This document shows positions 9,601 to 13,479 of a stretch of 13,479 bases of DNA, piece after piece. Positions within the stretch are counted from its first letter, which is position 1. Each line of letters begins with the position of its first letter. The notes under the pieces are model-generated. The model was not told the origin of the DNA. It did no database searches and saw only the letters and a program-made list of their open reading frames with translations. The position numbers and the translations under genes were made by a program. Source of the DNA: Leadbetterella byssophila_A (GTDB lineage: Bacteria; Bacteroidota; Bacteroidia; Cytophagales; Spirosomataceae); the NCBI GenBank assembly GCA_040394735.1, contig JBEBRR010000090.1:1-13479 (forward strand), written 5' to 3'.

Positions 9601-10026
9601 ATAGAAAGCGATATAGTCTTCCGGGTCCCAGCGATGATTATTGTCGTTCAGCGCCACCGGAATCTCCAGCAGTCCTTCGGTTCTTTCTGCAGAATTGGGC
9701 TGGGGCAATGCGGTGGGATGCCCCCCGTAGACCCGGATCTTATCAGGATCTGCTCTGGCAAAGGCGGGGGCGTGTTTTTCAAAAAAAGCCTTGTCAAGCT
9801 TATATACGCCTGTCCGGCTGACAGATACTTTGATCCATTCTCCCTGCGAAAGGAGTGAAGGCTGCGCGGAGATCGGGGTGCAGGATAAAAGGAGGTATAA
9901 AACGGACAAAGACAAAATGCCCTTCTGCAAGCTCAGGATGACCGTTGGTGCGCATTCCGTGATTATTGTCACCCTGAGCTTGCAGAAGGAGGCTCTGTTT
10001 AGTCCGTACACTACATAATTTATCAT
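6631..10026 (-). CDS. porU: Type IX secretion system C-terminal signal peptidase PorU (gingipain-like C25 cysteine protease)
   Basis: This 1131-residue surface sortase removes the C-terminal sorting domain of T9SS cargo and links the mature protein to lipopolysaccharide, working with PorV, PorQ and PorZ (family knowledge). The N-terminal motif SQGEWIKVSVSRTGVYKLD begins near residue 60. The C25 caspase-like domain carries the catalytic dyad, His675 in YIGHGAEDG and Cys709 in FTATCQFG. Ig-like repeats follow. The C-terminus from Tyr1043 (AYPNPVTDYLRLKV) is itself like a T9SS sorting domain, as known for PorU. The hydrophobic signal core is residues 37-49, with an apparent cleavage site ISA|Q55. 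The ATG at 10026 overlaps the stop of the preceding gene (ATGA), but residues 13-36 are encoded by an inverted repeat, giving an unusually long n-region. GTG (9972) and TTG (9915, 9909) are alternative starts. LLLSC at 45-49 resembles a weak lipobox, but I favour signal peptidase I cleavage. Confidence 0.95.
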   Translation of the reverse strand: MINYVVYGLNRASFCKLRVTIITECAPTVILSLQKGILSLSVLYLLLSCTPISAQPSLLSQGEWIKVSVSRTGVYKLDKAFFEKHAPAFARADPDKIRVYGGHPTALPQPNSAERTEGLLEIPVALNDNNHRWDPEDYIAFYARDPHTVTYDNSRFSHQVNPYSNFNYYFITIGDTPSLKISTRNEESPSAAVRDYLRFYDYEEKELKNLLNSGRLWLGDMFRSSYTFSPTREDFISGYTLRFELYPMGISRQFVKITAGSLSRQDTLNGAPNHPNDNQARYFRVSNAHSFEIASAAPPAEVQLQLSAESVGNVGVYMNYWSVTYNRGLHFYPGRQILYRTVPEPAAYRCRLSGGPAVGDPAARIWQIREKGEITELPLSQEGFFSPENTRSDLVIFDPAGLTWPGFREAVTPQRLRNGIVPELLVIFPEKFRKEAEQLIRFKKENEDLEVAGYSATEIYNEFSSGKTDPTAIRDFCRYLYELAPEKFRYLLILGDASFDYKNNNQAGYVDIDLLIPTYESRESLEPIYSFASDDYFTFLDPYEGDWPEGKSVNNQWISTPDNSHLMDISVGRIPARTIPELNNYITKYIRYRQTHEMADWNNRLAFVADNRDYNLHQRDAEELEALALKSFPGFLNEKLYLDDFPLQEGSSPEANQRLHELVNNGTYLITYIGHGAEDGLTGEKLLTLNDILTFRNTGRLPVWFTATCQFGKFDNPAVVSGAELMVLRAQGGAIALLTTTRPVYSSTNLLVNQAFFRNIGSAGTLGELFRLTKNQSVTGEINRNFSLLGDPSLPLPGWRPVHRDVPPSFSMTSDTLIAYRKVKFTGRTENIQNGSVLVSVTDKPGSRKTLGSFPDGPAFEYQLNSEIIFSGRFPVKDYNYEGEIMLSNHQFPGSGEGRVVIHSRTADSSLQEFSGIPSVRISTGEVPEPHDLSPPELTAEISHGMFLSWHIRDENGINVSRTDTGSRLTLEMNGQPVADPYRYFSLLKGTSEGEIRYYVGNLGNGTYRSTLIASDIYNNISRETFEFQVERPELKVLELTAYPNPVTDYLRLKVTHNRPGDDLNATLIVSDVLGRELHREEFSCSRCEEELLLEADFYGNPVVFPKAYYRLIVRSENHSGQASGTLFFWK
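9921..9989. repeat. 69-bp REP-like inverted repeat inside the 5' end of porU
   Basis: Two 22-bp arms, 9921-9942 and 9968-9989, are reverse complements except for one position. They flank a 25-bp spacer. The arm core is CCTTCTGCAAGCTCAGG on the plus strand, and its complement CCTGAGCTTGCAGAAGG forms the other arm. This resembles the dispersed CCTGAGCTTGTCGAAGG-type intergenic repeats found in many bacteria (recognition from memory). Here it falls within codons 13-36 of the longest porU frame, and 69 is a multiple of three. In RNA it would form a strong hairpin just after the sprT-like stop and just before the porU signal peptide. Confidence 0.85.
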
Positions 10027-10688
10027 GAAAGATCTGTGTCCACCATCGCTATCCCGGGAATGGTATAGCGTTTCCGGGTATTAACGCATTCCACCAGTAT
10101 TCTTGTCCGCCGGTTTTGAATTCTTTTATACTGCCGGCCGTTAAAGTTAAATATTTTTCCGTCCGCTACGTCTGCAAGGTAAACGCCTTTAACAAATTTT
10201 TCCGGAGAATAGCGGGAAAGCACCCTGACCAGCGCCGGATCTTTCGTAGACGAGGCTGCCGGATTCTGCATATGGACGGTAAGTATCCCGAGGATGTCTT
10301 CCGGGAAGACATGAAGGTTCAGCAGGGGGGCCATGAGGGTTTTAAAATGAAATTTCCATTCGTGGCCATGAGGTGCCGGCGCATGCCGGAGAAGCTTTTG
10401 GCTGACCCGTACCCGTTGATGAGCGATTTCATGAATAAGAGTGATCAGGAAGCTGTAGGGGTTGGAGTCACCGTTCACGGAAATAAAGTGCCTCCCGTTT
10501 TTATACATATAGTTTCCGAGGCAGGTTTTGCGCGATCCTGCCACGGTAAAATTGAACGGATGCTCCCGCCAAAGGCCCATGACATACTCCAGCGCATTTT
10601 CAGGAATATGGAGGGCAAACCCTTTGCGAAAAGCTTCTTCATTGGGAGACTTTACCGCCCGGGGTCTTTTATTGAGAAATCCGAACAT
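10023..10688 (-). CDS. SprT-like zinc metalloprotease domain protein
   Basis: A 221-residue protein of the SprT-like family. The zinc site is visible: HEIAH at 86-90 (HExxH, with His86 and His90 as ligands and Glu87 catalytic) and His107 in HGHEW (107-111) as the third ligand. The family segment FISVNGDSNPYSFLITLIHEIAH, at about 68-90, is characteristic of the Bacteroidota branch. The C-terminal 55 residues are basic and beta-rich with a single cysteine, so the four-cysteine zinc ribbon of E. coli SprT is absent. Eukaryotic relatives (SPRTN) cleave DNA-protein crosslinks, but the role of bacterial members is poorly known and I make no functional claim. There is no signal peptide, so it is cytoplasmic. 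It starts 10 nt after the trpG stop, and its stop overlaps the longest porU start by 4 nt. Confidence 0.88.
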   Translation of the reverse strand: MFGFLNKRPRAVKSPNEEAFRKGFALHIPENALEYVMGLWREHPFNFTVAGSRKTCLGNYMYKNGRHFISVNGDSNPYSFLITLIHEIAHQRVRVSQKLLRHAPAPHGHEWKFHFKTLMAPLLNLHVFPEDILGILTVHMQNPAASSTKDPALVRVLSRYSPEKFVKGVYLADVADGKIFNFNGRQYKRIQNRRTRILVECVNTRKRYTIPGIAMVDTDLS

Positions 10689-10698
10689 ACGAAAACAT

Positions 10699-11265
10699 TT
10701 AAACTTTCATCCAGTTTTCCACCATCTTCACTCCGTGTTCCGTAAGATATGCCTCCGGGTGAAACTGTACGCCGCGTACATCATAACGGGTGTGCGCTTC
10801 TGCCATCACGTTTCCTTTATCATCAACGGCCGTTACTTTTAAGTCCGCGGGAAAAGTTTCGGGTAAAACGGTCCAGGAATGGTAACGGCATACGTTGAAC
10901 TGTTCCGGGATTCCCCGGAAAAGCAGCTCATCCCGGTCTTTTACAATACAGGGAGTAGTGACCCCGTGCAGCACTTCGCCCATATTTTCAAGCCTGGCTC
11001 CGAAGGCTTCTCCAATGGCCTGATGCCCCAGGCATACCCCGAAAATACTTTTGGTTTCCTTATATTCTTTGAGGAGATCCATCATGATCCCGGCTTCCTC
11101 CGGAATTCCGGGCCCGGGCGAAAGCAGCACTTTATCGTATTTTTTCACGTCTTCCAAAGTGATCTTATCGTTCCGGAAAACGTCTGTTTCTCCTCCCAGC
11201 TGTTTCAGAATATACACCAGGTTATACACAAAGGAGTCGTAATTATCTAATACCAGTATTTTCAT
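10699..11265 (-). CDS. trpG: Anthranilate synthase glutamine amidotransferase subunit TrpG
   Basis: A 188-residue class I glutamine amidotransferase that releases ammonia from glutamine and passes it to TrpE to make anthranilate from chorismate. Seen in the sequence are MKILVLDNYDSFVYNL at the N-terminus, the oxyanion motif LSPGPGIPEEAG at 48-59, the nucleophile Cys78 in GVCLGHQAIGEAFG, and the partner residues His169 and Glu171 in VQFHPEAYLTEHG. The ATG at 11265 gives the conserved N-terminus. An upstream GTG at 11304 would add 13 poorly conserved residues drawn from repeat-like spacer DNA, so I rejected it. The protein could also serve 4-aminobenzoate synthesis (PabA), as TrpG and PabA are hard to separate. 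Its place just after trpE behind a Trp attenuator favours TrpG. No trpD follows. Confidence 0.93.
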   Translation of the reverse strand: MKILVLDNYDSFVYNLVYILKQLGGETDVFRNDKITLEDVKKYDKVLLSPGPGIPEEAGIMMDLLKEYKETKSIFGVCLGHQAIGEAFGARLENMGEVLHGVTTPCIVKDRDELLFRGIPEQFNVCRYHSWTVLPETFPADLKVTAVDDKGNVMAEAHTRYDVRGVQFHPEAYLTEHGVKMVENWMKV

Positions 11266-11392
11266 TTTTTTCAGCTTTTCGCCTTCAGCCGGGTGGCGTA
11301 CCACTATCAGCTGTCAGCCTTCAGTCGCATAACGACTATTTATTTAATTTTCAACTAGATTTAATAGCTAACTTCTGATAGCTCACAGCTCA
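11266..11392. repeat. trpE-trpG spacer filled with short degenerate repeats
   Basis: The 127-bp spacer is unusually long for trpE-trpG. It holds an 11-bp direct repeat with one mismatch (GCCTTCAGCCG at 11281-11291 and GCCTTCAGTCG at 11317-11327). It also has a 10-bp inverted pair with one mismatch (AGCTGTCAGC at 11309-11318 and GCTCACAGCT at 11381-11390), and a small hairpin with AGTCG arms (11323-11337). Strings built from AGCTGATAGCTGACAGC-like units are common spacer material in Bacteroidota (from memory). No T tract follows the hairpin on the minus strand, so it is not a convincing terminator. Confidence 0.55.
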
Positions 11393-12814
11393 TTAAATTT
11401 CTTCCGCCATTTCTATTGCCTTCCGCAAGGCGCCCAGCTTCAGGTGTATTTCATTCATTTCGCTTTCCACGTCGGATTTGGCCACCACTCCCATTCCCGC
11501 CTGGTAGAACAGGGTGTTGTTCCTGCTGAGAAAAGTACGGATGGCAATGGCATGGTTAAAGTTACCGTTAAAATCCATAAAGCCGATGGCCCCGCCGTAA
11601 ATACCGCGGTGATTGGGTTCTACCCGGTTAATAATGGTCATGGCATTATGCTTCGGAGAGCCGGAGAGCGTTCCGGCCGGGAAGGTGTCGGCTACCAGCT
11701 GAAGCGGATTAACTTCCGGGTTCATTCGGGCTGTTACTTTGGAAACCAGGTGGATCACGTGACTATAAAACTGCACTTCTTTGAAAATCTCCACATGTAC
11801 TTCGCCGGCATTCCGGGAAAGGTCGTTCCGCGCCAGGTCTACCAGCATTACATGCTCGGCTGATTCTTTCGGATCGGCGTGGAGGGCAAGCGCCAGCTGG
11901 CGGTCGTGCTGGTCATCACCGGTTCTCCTGAAGGTACCGGCTATCGGGTGAATTTCAGCGGTTCCGTCTTTGATAAAGATCTGCTTTTCCGGGCTGGATC
12001 CGAAGATATGATAGTCTCCGCCATCAAAATAGAACAGGTAAGGGGAGGGGTTAATGCTTCTCAATGCGCGGTACACGTTAAAGTCATCGCCGGAAAAAGT
12101 ACGGCTGAATCTCCTTGAAGGCACAATCTGGAAGACATCGCCCCGCAGGCAGTGCCGGATGCATTGGTGAATGATCTCCCGCATCCTGTCGTCAGGAATA
12201 TTGGTCTGCTCTTCGCCGGTAACTTTAAATACGGAAGTAGAGCGTTTCGGGTTCCTGACAAAAAACTCTAGGGTTTCGAGTCCGTCACGCACGGGTGTCG
12301 CCTCTTTCCCTTCCGGCGTATAGGTATGTTCGAAGAGGTGAAGCTCATTTTTAAAATGATTGACCGCAATCACATAACGGTAAACGCGGTAGCGGATATC
12401 GGGAATATCATTTTCCGGGGCTTTTTCCTGGAGGCTGATATCTTCAAAATACTGAACGGCATCGTAAGTGATATGTCCGAAAAGCCCGTTCGAGATAAAG
12501 CCCTGGTTCAGGTTGTGGTGCTCAAAGCGGGCAGAAAACGCCTGCAGGGCTTTTACCGCTTCTTTTTTGTCGGCCAGTTCATAGGTATTCTCCGAGCCGT
12601 CGGGATAGAGTTCCGTTACTTTACCCCGGTCCACCGTAATGGAGGCTACAGGATCACAGGCAATATAGCTGAAGCTGTTATGCATGGCGTGATAGTCAGC
12701 ACTCTCCAGGATCACTGACAGCGGGTATTGTTCCCGGATACGAAGGAAAATACTTACCGGGGTAAGCGTATCCGCCAGCAGGCGTTTGGTTCGGGTAGTA
12801 ATTTTAAATTTCAT
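11393..12814 (-). CDS. trpE: Anthranilate synthase component I TrpE
   Basis: A 473-residue chorismate-utilising enzyme that makes anthranilate using ammonia supplied by TrpG, the first committed step to tryptophan. PIAGT at 290-294 has the alanine typical of TrpE, where PabB has lysine. Other motifs are DVFQIVPSRRFSR (226-238), LVDLARNDLSR (324-334), FPAGTLSGSPK (378-388) and QAGMGVVAKSD (438-448). The LESAD motif at 36-40 and NPSPYLFYF at 255-263 match the tryptophan feedback site of the E. coli enzyme, so allosteric inhibition is probably retained. The ATG at 12814 gives MKFKITTRTKRLL. A TTG three codons upstream is possible but less likely. The gene lies behind a leader peptide, antiterminator and terminator, so it is also controlled by attenuation. 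Confidence 0.95.
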   Translation of the reverse strand: MKFKITTRTKRLLADTLTPVSIFLRIREQYPLSVILESADYHAMHNSFSYIACDPVASITVDRGKVTELYPDGSENTYELADKKEAVKALQAFSARFEHHNLNQGFISNGLFGHITYDAVQYFEDISLQEKAPENDIPDIRYRVYRYVIAVNHFKNELHLFEHTYTPEGKEATPVRDGLETLEFFVRNPKRSTSVFKVTGEEQTNIPDDRMREIIHQCIRHCLRGDVFQIVPSRRFSRTFSGDDFNVYRALRSINPSPYLFYFDGGDYHIFGSSPEKQIFIKDGTAEIHPIAGTFRRTGDDQHDRQLALALHADPKESAEHVMLVDLARNDLSRNAGEVHVEIFKEVQFYSHVIHLVSKVTARMNPEVNPLQLVADTFPAGTLSGSPKHNAMTIINRVEPNHRGIYGGAIGFMDFNGNFNHAIAIRTFLSRNNTLFYQAGMGVVAKSDVESEMNEIHLKLGALRKAIEMAEEI

Positions 12815-12824
12815 CTGTATCAAA

Positions 12825-12847
12825 TTTACGATTGACTATTTACGATT
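12825..12847. repeat. 9-bp direct repeat before trpE
   Basis: TTTACGATT occurs at 12825-12833 and again at 12839-12847, a 14-bp period. It lies in the spacer between the trp attenuator terminator and the trpE start. TTTACGATT-type units are frequent spacer repeats in Bacteroidota (from memory). No function is apparent. The segment 12848-12938 between this repeat and the terminator shows nothing else I can name. Confidence 0.6.
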
Positions 12848-12938
12848 AACGAATCATAAACATCTACGGGTGGGTCTAAAATCTCTGTCAGGGAGAGGTA
12901 TATATAAGTTTCAGGTTTTATCGTCATTCTTTAAAATC

Positions 12939-12972
12939 AAAAAAGGCCTGCCGTAGTTGAACAGCAAGCCTT
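12939..12972 (-). terminator. Intrinsic terminator of the trp attenuator
   Basis: Read on the minus strand, AAGGCTTGCT (12972-12963) pairs with GGCAGGCCTT (12952-12943). This is a 10-bp stem with two G-U pairs, and it runs into a tract of six T (12944-12939). The 5' arm overlaps the antiterminator partner by one base and lies directly beside it, so the two structures compete. It lies about 125 nt before the trpE start codon. Confidence 0.88.
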
Positions 12973-13010
12973 ACAGTATTTTAAAATCCCATAGCGAATG
13001 ATGTTCAACC

Positions 13011-13061
13011 TCAGAGAGATGAACGCCACCAGTTAGCCGCTACGTTGATTGTTAATTTCAT
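13011..13061 (-). CDS. trpL: Trp operon leader peptide with tandem Trp codons
   Basis: A 17-codon frame encodes MKLTINVAANWWRSSL and stops at TGA (13013-13011). Trp11 and Trp12 are adjacent, which is very unlikely by chance in so short a frame ahead of trpE. They sit where a stalled ribosome would leave segment 2 of the attenuator free. The sequence is unlike the E. coli TrpL peptide, as expected, because only the Trp codons and spacing matter. There is almost no room for a ribosome binding site: a promoter -7 element ends 4 nt before the ATG. Confidence 0.88.
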   Translation of the reverse strand: MKLTINVAANWWRSSL

Positions 13062-13065
13062 GGTG

Positions 13066-13073
13066 CAAATGTA
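13066..13073 (-). promoter_or_regulatory. Bacteroidota-type -7 promoter element for the trp operon
   Basis: Read on the minus strand, TACATTTG (13073-13066) matches the Bacteroidota -7 consensus TAnnTTTG, and it continues as TACATTTGCACC before the ATG. I see no clear -33 TTG at the usual distance. Upstream is T- and A-rich (TTTCTTTTCATTATTC). If this is the promoter, transcription would begin at or within a few bases of the leader ATG. Confidence 0.65.
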
Positions 13074-13254
13074 GAAATGTTTTTGAATAATGAAAAGAAA
13101 TTTTTGAGGAGTGCAGGGGAGAGTGTGCAAATACCCGGTGAGAGCGAGGTAAAATTAATTGACCGCAAACTAAATTTTTAGCAGGATATGTTTTCTTTTT
13201 ATTTATATTTATTGTACTAAAATCCTATTTTTTATTATTTAATCCTTATAACTC

Positions 13255-13479
13255 ATGAAAAAAAGATTAACAAATTCACTGAAGGCATTGTTTTTCACCG
13301 CAACAATTCTTTCTGCCGCACCGTCTTCCTTTGGCCAGTTTTGGGTGTTATCGGGTACCAAAGCTGATTCCATTTCCCGGATTATCTTTGAGAGATACGC
13401 TATTATGCCGGATGAAGTTCCAAAGTTTACGCACTTTCCGGACAAAAAGAGCCGGTCATATCTGGAGCAGGATTCTCTG
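13255..13479 (+). CDS. Exported protein of unknown function (N-terminal part, runs off the right edge)
   Basis: The first 75 codons of a plus-strand gene are present and still open at the window end. The ATG at 13255 is preceded in frame by a TAA at 13249, so the start is well fixed. The first 28 residues make a Sec signal peptide: a basic n-region MKKRLTNSLK, a hydrophobic core ALFFTATILSAA, and a probable cut before Gln28. The visible mature part, from QFWVLSGTKADSISRIIF, matches no family I can name. As T9SS genes lie next door it may be a T9SS cargo protein, but its C-terminus is outside the window. It diverges from the trp leader. The 193-bp region between them (13062-13254) is AT-rich on this side, and I find no firm TAnnTTTG element for this gene. 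Confidence 0.8.
   Translation, partial: MKKRLTNSLKALFFTATILSAAPSSFGQFWVLSGTKADSISRIIFERYAIMPDEVPKFTHFPDKKSRSYLEQDSL

Larger units (their letters stand above)
12939..13061 (-). promoter_or_regulatory. Tryptophan transcription attenuator
   Basis: Four mutually exclusive RNA segments can be seen on the minus strand. Segment 1 is the end of the leader peptide gene, with GTTCA just after the Trp codons and an inner CTC. Segment 2, starting at the leader stop codon, has GAG and TGAAC and can pair with segment 1. Segment 2, GGTTGAACA (13010-13002), can alternatively pair with segment 3, TGTTCAACT (12963-12955), giving 9 pairs with one G-U. Segments 3 and 4 form the terminator at 12939-12972. With plentiful Trp the ribosome reaches the stop codon and covers segment 2, so the terminator forms. 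When charged Trp tRNA is scarce the ribosome stalls on the two Trp codons, segment 2 pairs with segment 3, and transcription enters trpE. The mechanism is inferred from the classic E. coli trp model. Confidence 0.88.

Noticed and set aside
9160..9858. 232-codon plus-strand frame opposite porU
   Set aside because: It is a shadow of the strongly supported porU coding sequence, with no domain or signal of its own.
9870..9890. Lipoprotein reading of PorU (LLLSC at residues 45-49)
   Set aside because: The lipobox is weak, and a better signal peptidase I site (ISA before Gln55) follows. Known PorU is not a lipoprotein.
11266..11304. GTG start adding 13 residues to TrpG
   Set aside because: The extra residues come from repeat-filled spacer, and the family's conserved N-terminus begins at the ATG at 11265.
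11323..11337. Terminator between trpE and trpG
   Set aside because: The stem is only 5 bp, and no T tract follows it on the minus strand.
12824..13010. T-box or other riboswitch upstream of trpE
   Set aside because: A short frame with tandem Trp codons and alternative pairings explains the region, and I saw no T-box consensus.
13239..13445. 68-codon minus-strand frame at the right edge
   Set aside because: It lies opposite the plus-strand gene starting at 13255, which has a clean signal peptide and a fixed start. The minus frame shows no recognisable domain.

Overview
The window comes from a Bacteroidota genome, probably an environmental Sphingobacteriia, Chitinophagia or Cytophagia type rather than a named genus. 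The evidence is a PorU-PorV pair of the type IX secretion system (T9SS), a TAnnTTTG-type promoter element, weak Shine-Dalgarno sites, and a very large secreted protein of a type I know only from this phylum. All recognised genes except the last run on the minus strand.

In the direction of minus-strand transcription (high to low coordinates) the layout is as follows. First comes a tryptophan attenuator (12939-13073): a TACATTTG promoter element, a 16-residue leader peptide with two adjacent Trp codons, an antiterminator arm, and an intrinsic terminator. Next are trpE (11393-12814) and trpG (10699-11265), the two subunits of anthranilate synthase. A SprT-like zinc protease gene follows (10023-10688). 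Then come porU (6631-10026), the T9SS C-terminal signal peptidase, and porV (5384-6562), its outer-membrane shuttle partner, ending at a hairpin terminator (5342-5366). After that lie prmA (4502-5323), the ribosomal protein L11 methyltransferase, and a secreted protein of at least 1497 residues and unknown function that runs off the left edge (1-4492). On the plus strand, diverging from the trp leader, another exported protein starts at 13255 and runs off the right edge.

Functionally the window combines a Trp-regulated chorismate-to-anthranilate step with core T9SS parts and a translation-factor methyltransferase. No rest-of-pathway trp genes follow trpG. The spacing from trpG through sprT-like to porU is very tight (10 nt, then a 4-nt ATGA overlap). 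Transcription started at the trp promoter could therefore in principle reach the secretion genes.

The most notable points are the complete trp attenuator with an almost leaderless leader peptide, a 69-bp inverted repeat lying in frame within the first codons of porU, a terminator only 18 nt before the prmA start, and the giant exported protein with what looks like a winged-helix segment inside a beta-rich chain. I found no CRISPR array, tRNA, rRNA, insertion sequence or phage gene.
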